This document shows, piece after piece, positions 21,801 to 28,534 of a DNA stretch of 33,259 bases. Source of the DNA: Acidobacteriota bacterium (GTDB lineage Bacteria > Acidobacteriota > Polarisedimenticolia > J045); the NCBI GenBank assembly GCA_017994815.1, contig JAGOJY010000046.1, forward strand, positions 1 through 33,259. Reading direction: 5' to 3'. The translations under genes and the position numbers were made by a program. The notes under the pieces were generated by a model that was not told where the DNA came from, searched no databases, and was given only the letters and a program-made list of their open reading frames with translations. How positions within the stretch are numbered: the first letter of the stretch is position 1; every line of letters begins with the position of its first letter.

Positions 21801-22584
21801 GCGTCACGCCCAGGCCCAGGATCTGGTTGATCTCGAGGTCCAGCACGTCCTTCGGCAGCCGGTACTCCGGGATGCCGTAGCGCAACATGCCGCCGGCCTC
21901 GGGCTGGGACTCGAAGACGTGCACGTCGTAGCCGCGCAGGGCCAGGTACCAGGCGCACGACAGCCCGCCCGGGCCGGCGCCGACGATCGCGACCTTGTGG
22001 CCGTTCGGCGGCGGCACCTCCGGCCGCCAGCTGTCGGTCCGGCCGAGGTCGAGGTCGGTCAGGTAGCGCTTGATGAAGTCCACCGCCACCGGTTCGTCGA
22101 GCAGGTTGCGGCGGCAGCCCGAGACTTCGCACGGCCGCGTGCAGACCCGGCCGCAGACGGAGGGCAACGGGTTGCGCGCCTTGATCAGCGCCACCGCGTC
22201 GCGGTACTTGCCGATCGCCGCCAGGGCCACGTAGCCCTGGACATCCACGGCGGCCGGGCACGTCAGCTGGCAGGGCCCGAGACAGTCCGCGTAGTGGTCC
22301 GACAGCAGGAGCTCGAGCGCCGTCTTGCGCGAGCGACGGATGTCGGGATCGTTCGTGGTCACGACCATCCCGTTGCTGACCCGCGTGGAGCAGGCGGGCA
22401 ACAGCGTGCGGGCGCCCTTGACCTTGACCACGCACAGGAAGCACGACGCGAACGGCTCGAGCTGCTCGTCGTGGCACAGCGTGGGGATATCGGCGATGCC
22501 GTGCTGCCGCGCAACGTGCAGGATCGTCTGCGTGCTGTCGGCGATCACGCGCCTGCCGTCGATTTCGAGCTTGACCAAGGCCAT
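18802..22584 (-). CDS. Fusion: [2Fe-2S] ferredoxin + GltD-like NADPH/FAD oxidoreductase + 2[4Fe-4S] + NuoG-like domain
   Basis: 1260 aa, ATG start after GGAGA. Domains in order: a [2Fe-2S] ferredoxin (C37, C48, C51, C65); a GltD-type Fe-S N-region (C101, C105, C109 and C144, C148, C152, C157); an FAD/NADPH module with GAGPGG (202-207), GGGNTAID (333-340) and YRRTRTEMPA, as in the NADPH site of glutamate synthase small subunit and NfnB; two [4Fe-4S] sites (CILCGRCVRVC 633-643, CVSCGLCLATCP 676-687); and a molybdopterin-oxidoreductase fold with its own CHYCGTGC site (712-719, C747). Where formate dehydrogenases have the metal-ligand Cys or Sec, residues around 833-842 read SFSQLANPPL, so the domain is probably structural, as in NuoG. 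With the NuoF and NuoE genes upstream this resembles BfuA/NfnA of electron-bifurcating complexes. Last gene of the operon. Reaction is inferred. Confidence 0.85.
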   Translation of the reverse strand: MALVKLEIDGRRVIADSTQTILHVARQHGIADIPTLCHDEQLEPFASCFLCVVKVKGARTLLPACSTRVSNGMVVTTNDPDIRRSRKTALELLLSDHYADCLGPCQLTCPAAVDVQGYVALAAIGKYRDAVALIKARNPLPSVCGRVCTRPCEVSGCRRNLLDEPVAVDFIKRYLTDLDLGRTDSWRPEVPPPNGHKVAIVGAGPGGLSCAWYLALRGYDVHVFESQPEAGGMLRYGIPEYRLPKDVLDLEINQILGLGVTLKTNTSLGKDFTINSLKQEGYDAIFLAIGAWRSSLMRVQDENSPGVLSGIEFLKNFGLRKKIELYGRVVVVGGGNTAIDCARTALRLGVDEVRLLYRRTRTEMPANAAEIHEAAEEGVALEFLVAPVRVVTAGGKVTGLECLRMELGEPDASGRRSPRPIRGSEFVVPCDFVISAIGQSTTISDLLDGRVPGFLPQGEVLNLSRWQTVQVNEQTFETSVEGVFSGGDLVTGAATAIEAIAAGRRAAHAIDAYVRTGAAEPEPVEFCSRRDAFGKVTVDDLRWREPSQRRPMPALPVAERIRSFAEVEQGYSADDVKIEVQRCQECGCSVLFDCDLRRYATEYGVEIKRFLGDVNRHLPDTSHPLIQLEPSKCILCGRCVRVCSEVVGLSVFGFVNRGFGTVVQPSLGDRMVDTDCVSCGLCLATCPTGAINQKISLAKPGPWKTQTIPSVCHYCGTGCRIGYDTFGDTLVKVSRVDEDGLTFGNHCRRGRFGYEYVHSNERLATARIRPGRELQPATPDEAIGYAAMRLKELTRRYSGREVAVFASPLLTNEELYLAQKLARVAFKTHNVTSFSQLANPPLASPEVLSTSSYRELIDAQAVLVLDSNLSDEHFVVDLLVKRAVRKGAKLIYVGPRPNHTSHFADVFLRCAAGAEATVLAAVLAAFGRLNGAGLDDAVLADAVRECSAERLVAAGVDPASVEEAAKLLWQSIVKVMVFNKDYHGPRFAGDARFFAAAASALGCSLLPLHEKANTQGLLDMGVHPEWYPGYLPIASDEVIDDLEKEWCVALREVTGDPDVAQLLRERKIRVAIVLGEDPLGCAGLPEDIRTGLLAADFLVVGDLFFTETARAAHVVLPLSSSVETDGTMTNSERRVQRVRRAVPPPAGIETWAILCRIAAGMGYRFKMSYDSPAQVLEEIRRVAPIYRNVVVDGEDAESIWDLSLFPLPRAATPPWASEPLARVDTAALDCLEVRFHTWFDQLFEKARAGTAGTPVPGLRS

Positions 22585-22623
22585 CGAAGCTGTCTCCGGG
22601 CCGCCGGCGGCGGCTCCTCCGAG

Positions 22624-24384
22624 TCAGTCCCTGAGGACCGCGCCGGCGCGGCAGACCTTGAAGCACTCGCCGCACACGATGCAGGCATCCTGGTTGATGA
22701 CGTGTTTGACCTTGCGCTCCCCCGTGATCGCGCCGGTCGGGCACGCCTTCTGGCACAGCATGCAGCCGTTGCAGTCGTCGGTGATCGTGTAGGTCAGGAG
22801 CTTGGCGCAGTGGTGCGCGGGGCACTTGTGGTTGCTGATGTGTGCCTCGTACTCGGAGCGGAAGTACTTGATCGTCGTCAGCACCGGGTTGGGCGCCGTT
22901 TGGCCCAGCCCGCACAGGGACGAGCTCTTCACCCGCTGCGCGAGCTCTTCCAAAAGGTCGATGTCGCTCTCCCGGCCCTGGCCCTCGGTGATGCGGGTCA
23001 GCACCTCCAGCATCCGCTTGGTGCCGATGCGGCAGAACGTGCACTTGCCGCACGATTCGCGTTGCGTGAACTCGAGGAAAAACCGCGCCACGTCCACCAT
23101 GCAGGTCGTCTCGTCCATCACGACGAGACCGCCGGAACCCATGATCGCGCCGGTCTTGTTGATCGACTCGTAGTCGATCACGGTGTCCTGCAACTCGGCC
23201 GGGATGCAGCCGCCCGACGGGCCGCCCATCTGCACGGCCTTGAACTTGCGATCCTGCTTGATCCCGCCGCAGATTCCGTAGACGATCTCCTTGATCGAGA
23301 TCCCCATCGGCACTTCGACGAGGCCGCCGTGGCGGATCTTGCCCGCCATCGCGAACACCTTGGTGCCCTTGCTGTTCGCGGTCCCAAGCTTGTTGAACGC
23401 CGAGGCGCCATTGAGCACGATCCACGGCACGTTGGCGAAGGTCTCGACGTTGTTGATGCAGGTCGGCGCGTCCCACAGGCCGCGGCTGGCCGGGAACGGC
23501 GGCCGCACGCGCGGCATCCCGCGCCGGCCCTCGATCGAGGCGATCAGCGCCGTTTCCTCGCCGCAGACGAACGCGCCCGCGCCCTCCTTGAGCTTGACCT
23601 GGAAGGTGAAGCCGCGGCCGAGGATGTTGTCGCCGAGGTACCCGCGCTCCGTCGCCTGGCCGATGGCGATGTTCAACCGCTCGATCGCCTTGGGGTACTC
23701 GGCACGGACGTAGACGTAACCGTGGCGCGCGCCGATGGCGAAACCGGCGATCGCCATGCCCTCGAGCACGGCGTGCGGATCGCTCTCCAGGACCGAGCGG
23801 TCCATGAACGCGCCGGGGTCGCCTTCGTCGGCGTTGCAGATGATGTACTTGTGGCTGTCGTCGGACAGGCGCGTCAGCCGCCACTTCATCCCGGTCAGGA
23901 AACCGGCACCGCCGCGGCCGCGCAGCCCCGACTCGATGATCGAGTTGATCAGCGCGTCGGGGTCCTTCGCGTCCAGCACCTGCTCCAGCGCGCGGTAGCC
24001 GCCGACGGCGAGGTACTCGTCGAGCGACTCGGGATCGATCGTGCCGCAGTTGCGCAACACGATCCGCCGCTGGCGCTCGAGGTAGGCGCGCTCGCTGCCG
24101 GCGGCGTCCGCCGTCCAGACCAGCCACTCGGGGATCGGCGCGCCGCCAAGCACGTGCTCTGCGACGAGCCGCTGCGCGCGTTCCGCGCTGACCTGCCCGT
24201 ACAGGTAGCGCCGGCCGTCGTCGCGGACCTCGACCAGCGGCTCCTGGTAGCACATGCCGATGCAGCCGGTGCGGCCGAGTTGGTGCTCGGGATGGGCCGC
24301 GAGCTGTTCCGCCAGCGCGCGGAACGTGTCCTCGGCGCCGGCCGCGATGCCGCAGGTGGACAGGCCGACGATGACGCGACTCAT
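22624..24384 (-). CDS. NuoF/HydB-like NADH-binding flavoprotein subunit
   Basis: 586 aa, ATG start overlapping the NuoE-like stop by four bases. It should bind NADH and FMN and pass electrons into iron-sulfur clusters. An N-terminal thioredoxin-like [2Fe-2S] domain has C11, C41 and C45. The FMN/NADH core shows GLRGRGGAGFLTGMKW (153-168), CNADEGDPGAFMDR (183-196) and GAGAFVCGEETAL (268-280). The core [4Fe-4S] site is ESCGKCTFCRIGT (443-455) plus C491. Residues 518-526 (NHKCPAHHC) resemble the metal-binding linker of HydB-type proteins. A C-terminal pair of ferredoxin sites follows (CNGCMLCQKACP 538-549; CIVCGECFKVC 568-578). This extended form, rather than the short respiratory NuoF, is typical of soluble HydABC, formate and NfnABC-type complexes. 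Its neighbours are the NuoE-like subunit and the 1260-aa fusion. Confidence 0.93.
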   Translation of the reverse strand: MSRVIVGLSTCGIAAGAEDTFRALAEQLAAHPEHQLGRTGCIGMCYQEPLVEVRDDGRRYLYGQVSAERAQRLVAEHVLGGAPIPEWLVWTADAAGSERAYLERQRRIVLRNCGTIDPESLDEYLAVGGYRALEQVLDAKDPDALINSIIESGLRGRGGAGFLTGMKWRLTRLSDDSHKYIICNADEGDPGAFMDRSVLESDPHAVLEGMAIAGFAIGARHGYVYVRAEYPKAIERLNIAIGQATERGYLGDNILGRGFTFQVKLKEGAGAFVCGEETALIASIEGRRGMPRVRPPFPASRGLWDAPTCINNVETFANVPWIVLNGASAFNKLGTANSKGTKVFAMAGKIRHGGLVEVPMGISIKEIVYGICGGIKQDRKFKAVQMGGPSGGCIPAELQDTVIDYESINKTGAIMGSGGLVVMDETTCMVDVARFFLEFTQRESCGKCTFCRIGTKRMLEVLTRITEGQGRESDIDLLEELAQRVKSSSLCGLGQTAPNPVLTTIKYFRSEYEAHISNHKCPAHHCAKLLTYTITDDCNGCMLCQKACPTGAITGERKVKHVINQDACIVCGECFKVCRAGAVLRD

Positions 24385-24851
24385 CCCAGTTCCCCCCTCT
24401 GGTAGCGCTTGAGGATCTTCGCGATCCCCGAGGGACTGAGATTGCCGTACGTCCGATCGCCGATCATCACGGCGGGGGCCAACGAACAGCAGCCCAGGCA
24501 GGAGACGGTTTCCAGCGTGAACAGCCGGTCGGGCGTCGTCTCGCCGGTGTCGATCGCGAGGAACTTCTGCGCCGCCGCGGTGATGTCGCCGGCCCCGCTG
24601 ACGTGGCAGGCGGTCCCGTGGCAGACCCGGATCAGGTGCTTGCCGACCGGTTTCAGGCGGAACTGCGCGTAAAACGTCGCGACACCGTAGATTTGCGTCA
24701 GCGGGATCCCGCTCCGGCGGTGGATCTCCTCCAGCCGCTCCCGCCGCAGGTAACCGTCTTCCGCCTGCGCGCGCTGCAATAGCGGGATCAGCATCCCCTC
24801 TTCGCCGACGAAGTGCTGCTTTTTGAAATCAAACCTGCGGTGCAGGCACAT
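24381..24851 (-). CDS. NuoE/HydC-like [2Fe-2S] subunit
   Basis: 156 aa from the ATG at 24851, which has GGAGA five bases upstream; an in-frame GTG at 24875 is less likely. It is a thioredoxin-like ferredoxin subunit that partners NuoF-type flavoproteins. The helical N-terminus (LIPLLQRAQAEDGYLRRERLEEI; GIPLTQIYGVATFYAQF) and the four cluster cysteines are visible, in CHGTACH (about 90) and CLGCC (about 130). Length matches the family. Its stop overlaps the NuoF-like start (ATGA), so the two are translationally coupled. In bifurcating HydABC/NfnABC enzymes this subunit carries an off-pathway or switch cluster; that role here is inference. Confidence 0.93.
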   Translation of the reverse strand: MCLHRRFDFKKQHFVGEEGMLIPLLQRAQAEDGYLRRERLEEIHRRSGIPLTQIYGVATFYAQFRLKPVGKHLIRVCHGTACHVSGAGDITAAAQKFLAIDTGETTPDRLFTLETVSCLGCCSLAPAVMIGDRTYGNLSPSGIAKILKRYQRGELG

Positions 24852-24914
24852 GTGTTCTCCGTTCCTGACGAACACCGGGCGGACGAGCCGGCCCGGGGCG
24901 AAACCGATCCTGAA

Positions 24915-25319
24915 TCAGTCGTGGGGGGTGTGGAACATCCGGTTGAGCAGCCCGAGCATCTGGTCGACGTCGCCGAAGCCGCCGAGCGCGTGCCCGCGGC
25001 AGCCGCGCCGCGAGCAGAACTCGAGGTAACCGCCGTTCTGCAGGTTCAGCGAGGCCATCGGCGCGCCGCACAGCTTGCACGGCGTCTGCAGCATGATGCT
25101 GACGTCGCAGATCGGGCAGCGGAACTCGGCGATCGACCCCTCCGGCATCTCGATCTCGGTCTCGATCGTGTAGTCCCCGAAGATCGCGCTAATGAACACC
25201 GCACCGTCCTGGTGACTGTCGCGCGCGTAGGCGTCGAGGTGGACCCGCTCACCCTCGGTCAACAGGGCGTCGCAGTTCGGGCAACAGACCTCGATCAGCA
25301 GCATCTGTCGGCTCATCAT
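24915..25319 (-). CDS. Double zinc-ribbon protein of unknown function
   Basis: 134 aa. The ATG at 25319 overlaps the hydrogenase-like stop (ATGATG context); a second ATG at 25316 is equally possible. It has four cysteine pairs, CPNC (13-16), CPIC (68-71), CKLC (81-84) and C102/C107 in FCSRRGC, enough for two zinc ribbons or similar metal sites. An acidic middle segment lies between (YTIETEIEMPEGSIAEF), and the C-terminus is amphipathic (VDQMLGLLNRMFHTPHD). There is no signal peptide or DNA-binding motif I recognise. Its position inside the redox operon, between the hydrogenase-like gene and the NuoE-like gene and coupled to the former, suggests a regulatory or assembly role in the same complex. 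Not recognised as a named family. Confidence 0.75.
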   Translation of the reverse strand: MMSRQMLLIEVCCPNCDALLTEGERVHLDAYARDSHQDGAVFISAIFGDYTIETEIEMPEGSIAEFRCPICDVSIMLQTPCKLCGAPMASLNLQNGGYLEFCSRRGCRGHALGGFGDVDQMLGLLNRMFHTPHD

Positions 25320-26653
25320 CGAAACCTCTCCGGTCCGCTCAGGGGCCGCGGGGGCGGCGACCCGGCCCGGCCGCCCAGTTCGTTGAGTCGCGCTTCGAGC
25401 TCTTCCAGCTTGACGAAGGGGCAGTCCGCGAGCGCCGCCGCTCCGGCGAGAATGTCGTCGGCCAAGGTCCCGCAGTCCGGCGCGCCGCACCCGGCGCAGT
25501 TCCGGCCGGGCAACCGTTCCAGAAGCCGGACCTTCTCCTGGTGGCGCTGGATCGCCTGCTGCAGGCTGCCCGCGATCGGCTTGAGGTTCCGGGCGCGCAC
25601 CGTGCCTTCCATGTCGAAGAAGTGCGCGCGGAACAGCGAGCGCACCTTCTCTTCCTGGACCGGGTTCTGCGCCTGGATGCGGCCGATGATTCGCTGCAGG
25701 GTCCGTCGCGCCGAGAACCGGCCCTCGATCAGCAACTGCCCGTCCACGCAGCCGTCCGGGCAGATGTAGGCCTCGATCAGGTCCACGCCCTCGAACCTGC
25801 CGGACTCGATGCGGTCGAAGACGTACAGGGTGTCCTTGACCCCGCTGACGGCCATCGTGTTCGCGTTGCGCATGCCGGAAATCGGGCCGCCGGCCTGGGC
25901 CCAACCCAGGCCGCGCGGGCTGAAGCTCTCGTCGGCTTGCTGCGGCTCGCCTTCCAGCTCGCGCAGCGCGCGGCGCAGCGGGCCGTACATCTCGGCCACG
26001 GAGAACGCGCCGTCGATGTGAGACTCCGCGAGCCCGACCGGGGCGACGATCGACTGCATGATCGCCGAGCAGGGCGTGATGTGGAACACGCCGATTTCCT
26101 CGGGGGGGATGCGCAGCGTCGCCGCGAGCTTGCGGCGGGCGAGCTTGGCGGTCAGCTCGCGCGGGGTTTCCAGTGGCAGCACGTGGGGGATCAGGTCCGG
26201 GTAGCGGATCGTGAGCAGCCGCAGGATCGCCGGACAGGTGGCGGTGATCTTCGGCCACGGACCCTTGCACTCCGAGAGGTAGGTGTCCGTCGCCGCGCCG
26301 GCCATCTCGCAGATCCAGCTCTGGTCCCACGCCGCGTCGAACCCGCAGCGCCGCAGCGCCGCGAGCACCTGCCCCGGGTGCACCTCCGCGCCGAACTGCG
26401 TGTACAGCGTGATCGAAGGGATGGCGACCGTGTAGCGGAAACGCTTGAGGTCGGAAGGCGAGGAGGTGCGCACGCTCACCGCATCGTGCGGGCACACACG
26501 CACGCACTCACCGCAATCGACGCACAGCACGGGGTCCGCCGCCGCCTTGCCGCCCCGGACGCGAATCGCCTTCGATGGACACGCCTGGCAACAGGCCGTG
26601 CAGGCCACGCAGCGCGAGCCGTCGAAGATGATCGAGTGCGTCAGCGGTTCCAC
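25316..26653 (-). CDS. [FeFe]-hydrogenase-like protein with altered active site (sensor-type)
   Basis: 445 aa, GTG start one base after the upstream stop. Two [4Fe-4S] ferredoxin sites open the protein (C15, C18, C21, C25; C44, C47, C50, C54). An H-cluster domain follows with all four cluster cysteines in place: TATCPAI (C140), TPCSAIMQS (C195) and ICPDGCVDG (C298, C302). Compared with catalytic enzymes, the proton-transfer cysteine of TSCCP is Thr139, the lysine of MPCxxK is Ile198, the following conserved Glu is Ser201, and the methionine before the last motif is Tyr296. A C-terminal [4Fe-4S] site reads CAGCGAPDC (386-394) with C411. These changes are like those in sensory hydrogenases, so sensing H2 or redox state is more likely than turnover. 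No hydEFG maturation genes are in the window. Confidence 0.85.
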   Translation of the reverse strand: MEPLTHSIIFDGSRCVACTACCQACPSKAIRVRGGKAAADPVLCVDCGECVRVCPHDAVSVRTSSPSDLKRFRYTVAIPSITLYTQFGAEVHPGQVLAALRRCGFDAAWDQSWICEMAGAATDTYLSECKGPWPKITATCPAILRLLTIRYPDLIPHVLPLETPRELTAKLARRKLAATLRIPPEEIGVFHITPCSAIMQSIVAPVGLAESHIDGAFSVAEMYGPLRRALRELEGEPQQADESFSPRGLGWAQAGGPISGMRNANTMAVSGVKDTLYVFDRIESGRFEGVDLIEAYICPDGCVDGQLLIEGRFSARRTLQRIIGRIQAQNPVQEEKVRSLFRAHFFDMEGTVRARNLKPIAGSLQQAIQRHQEKVRLLERLPGRNCAGCGAPDCGTLADDILAGAAALADCPFVKLEELEARLNELGGRAGSPPPRPLSGPERFR

Positions 26654-26654
26654 G

Positions 26655-27092
26655 TCAGCGGTCCTTCAGGCGGATGCCGTAGCGCAGGGTCGTGCCGCTC
26701 CCGACGGTGGAGGCGATCTCGAACCAGTCGGCGTTGCGCTTGATGTTCGGCAGCCCCATGCCGGCTCCGAAGCCGCGCGCCCGCATCTCGGGCGTCGCCG
26801 TCGAGTAGCCTTCCTGCATCGCCAGCCCGAGGTCCGGGATCCCCGGCCCGCTGTCTTCCACGGTGACCCGCACTTCGCCGGAAGTGACGACGAAATCGAG
26901 GCGCGCCTCGCGCGCGTACATGATCACGTTCATCTCGGCCTCGAAGTTGGCGATCGAGAGCCGCCGCACGATGTCGCCCGGCAGGCCGAACTCGCGCATG
27001 ACGGCCTTGACCCGGGCCGCCGTTTCGCCGCCGTGCTCGAAATCGCCGCCGGCGATCGCGAAGCTCTCGCTGTACAGGACGCTCTCGTCCAT
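26655..27092 (-). CDS. RsbW/SpoIIAB-like GHKL ATPase (anti-sigma-type)
   Basis: 145 aa from ATG 27092 (a GTG at 27095 is directly before it), with a GGGAAGG ribosome site. A single HATPase domain: N-box IANFEAEMNVIMYA (about 47-60), G1-box VEDSGPGIPD (about 78-87) and G2-box RGFGAGMGLPNI (about 104-115). There is no dimerisation or H-box region, so it is a Ser/Thr-type switch kinase or anti-sigma factor rather than a histidine kinase. Proteins of this kind occur beside sensory hydrogenases and DRTGG genes in anaerobes. Its stop is one base before the start of the hydrogenase-like gene, so the two are probably co-translated. Its target (a sigma factor, an anti-anti-sigma factor or a neighbour) is not visible here. 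Confidence 0.85.
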   Translation of the reverse strand: MDESVLYSESFAIAGGDFEHGGETAARVKAVMREFGLPGDIVRRLSIANFEAEMNVIMYAREARLDFVVTSGEVRVTVEDSGPGIPDLGLAMQEGYSTATPEMRARGFGAGMGLPNIKRNADWFEIASTVGSGTTLRYGIRLKDR

Positions 27093-27193
27093 CACGCCTT
27101 CCCTCGCCGCGACGGTGTGTTCCCGGGCCGCCGTTCGGGTGGGGGGAGAACCGGCTTCGGCGCGCGGGCGGCGCGGCGCCGGCCGGACACGGC

Positions 27194-27541
27194 CTAGCGC
27201 GAGCCTCCTTTCAGCCCTCGGCGGTGCAACAAGCCACAGCTCTCGTACATCAGGTGCGCCGTGCTGAGCAGCGGGATCTGCCGCGAGCGCGCCAGCTCGA
27301 TCACCGGGTCCGGCGGGCGCTTGTCGTGCACGAACAGGATCGCCCGAAGGTCGGCGACGTCGGCCGTGTGCACGGCCTGGACGTTGGCCAGGCCGGTCAG
27401 CAGGATTCCGCCGGGCCGGGAGAACGCCAGCACATCGCTCATCAGGTCCGCGGCGAAGCAGCTCTCGACGTCGACGTTGAGCTGCTCCTGGCCACAGATC
27501 ACGTGGCAGTCGAGCAACTCGCGGATCTCGTCGAGCGTCAT
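27194..27541 (-). CDS. DRTGG-domain protein, copy 2
   Basis: 115 aa from ATG 27541. It is a single alpha/beta domain of the DRTGG type, a ligand-binding or regulatory fold also found in phosphotransacetylase and CBS proteins. It matches its upstream neighbour along most of the length: AADLMSDVLAFSRPGGILLTG against YISDMVSDVIANAKPGNVLIT, and ARSRQIPLLST against AEKAEIPLFST. The N-terminus (MTLDEIRELLDCHVICGQEQLN) and a cysteine near the C-terminus (ESCGLLHRRG) differ from copy 1. The two genes are 11 bases apart and probably arose by tandem duplication. A 98-base gap with nothing recognisable separates it from the ATPase gene downstream. Confidence 0.85.
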   Translation of the reverse strand: MTLDEIRELLDCHVICGQEQLNVDVESCFAADLMSDVLAFSRPGGILLTGLANVQAVHTADVADLRAILFVHDKRPPDPVIELARSRQIPLLSTAHLMYESCGLLHRRGLKGGSR

Positions 27542-27552
27542 CGGACGGGGAC

Positions 27553-27882
27553 TCAGCGCAGGCCGGCTTCGTACAACCGCGTGGCCACCTGCCAACCGTT
27601 GAGCTCGGTGGAAAACAGCGGGATCTCCGCCTTCTCGGCCAGCCGCACCACGTCGTCGGCGGGCAGCCGCCCCCGCGTCAGCACGATCGCCGAAATGTCG
27701 ACCAGGTTCGCCGCCGCGATCACGTTGTTGTGCGCCTGCAGCGTGATCAGCACGTTGCCCGGCTTGGCGTTGGCGATGACGTCGCTGACCATGTCGGAGA
27801 TGTAGACACCGGTGATCGGCTTGTCGAAGATTTTCGTCAAGGCCTTCAACTCGAGCGTCTCCGCCAACTGCTTGGTGTTCAT
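27553..27882 (-). CDS. DRTGG-domain protein, copy 1
   Basis: 109 aa, ATG start after a strong GGAGAGGAGAAG ribosome site. The DRTGG fold covers nearly all of it: KPITGVYISDMVSDVIANAKPGNVLITLQ (21-49), HNNVIAAANLVDISAIVLTRG (51-71) and AEKAEIPLFST (83-93). There is no membrane segment or catalytic motif. In anaerobes such genes commonly sit beside a GHKL ATPase and an [FeFe]-hydrogenase-like sensor, and that arrangement is kept here. The exact ligand is unknown. It lies 33 bases after the first gene of the operon. Confidence 0.88.
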   Translation of the reverse strand: MNTKQLAETLELKALTKIFDKPITGVYISDMVSDVIANAKPGNVLITLQAHNNVIAAANLVDISAIVLTRGRLPADDVVRLAEKAEIPLFSTELNGWQVATRLYEAGLR

Positions 27883-27915
27883 CTGCGCTTCTCCTCTCCC
27901 CGGCGCCGGGCCGCT

Positions 27916-28446
27916 TCACTCCAGCGACGTCAGCCCGAAGTCGGCCAGCACCTGCCCCTGCGAGAACTCGTTGTACAGCCCGAAGCTGTCCGGGAGGATC
28001 AGGATCTTCTTGTTCGGCGTCTGCAGCCGCTCGTTGAAGTACACGTTCAGGGCCTCGAGCCGCGCGGCCAGGTCGGCGGCCCGCGCCCCGTCGAGCGGCT
28101 GGTGCGTGATCGCCACGTAGACCCAGATCCGCTGCTGTTGCGCGAGCTGCCCGATACGGTGCAGGTCGCTGTCCGCGCGGCAGCCGGTGTGGGGTACGAG
28201 GCCCAACAGGTCGTCGAAGCGCACCACGCCGCCCGACTCGCGGTCCTTCAGGTCGAACTGGAACGACTGCGCCATCGCCGAGAACTTCCAGACTTCCTTG
28301 CCCTCGCGGTACTCCTCGACCGGCGGCGCCGGCTCGTCCGAGAAGAACGAGCGCATGCGCCGGCTGAAAATCTCGTGCTCGACGATGATGTAGCCCGGCC
28401 GCACGTTGACCATCTCGTAGCGGTAGACCGGCGCGCCCACTTCCAT
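27916..28446 (-). CDS. Unrecognised 176-aa protein, first gene of the redox operon
   Basis: 176 aa from the ATG at 28446, preceded by GGAGG at ideal spacing; the longer frame to 28563 would run through the putative promoter and is rejected. I do not recognise the family. The N-terminal half is rich in beta-prone and charged residues (YRYEMVNVRPGYIIVEHEIFSRRMRSFF; KEVWKFSAMAQSFQFDLKDRESGG). The C-terminal half alternates helix and strand (RIWVYVAITHQPLDGARAADLAARLEALNVYFNERL; KKILILPDSFGLYNEF). One cysteine (C89) is present. There is no signal peptide or membrane segment. As the leading gene of a sensor/redox operon it may be a regulatory subunit. Confidence 0.75.
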   Translation of the reverse strand: MEVGAPVYRYEMVNVRPGYIIVEHEIFSRRMRSFFSDEPAPPVEEYREGKEVWKFSAMAQSFQFDLKDRESGGVVRFDDLLGLVPHTGCRADSDLHRIGQLAQQQRIWVYVAITHQPLDGARAADLAARLEALNVYFNERLQTPNKKILILPDSFGLYNEFSQGQVLADFGLTSLE

Positions 28447-28534
28447 CGTCCGCCTCCACGGGAGAAGATCCGTGCTCGCCGGCTTCCGCGGCACGTCCCT
28501 GCGGCAAATCCTTAATTCGGAACGGGGAGGCCTA

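Noticed and set aside
18746..24253. 1835-codon minus-strand frame spanning the NuoF-like and fusion genes
   Set aside because: It is out of frame with both, Arg-rich, and lacks every Fe-S and flavin motif that the chosen frames show.
18877..24405. Very long plus-strand open frame (1842 codons) opposite the redox operon
   Set aside because: It is antisense to three genes with unmistakable Fe-S and flavin motifs, is rich in Arg/Ala/Asp/Val repeats and shows no domain. Long antisense frames are expected in DNA this GC-rich.
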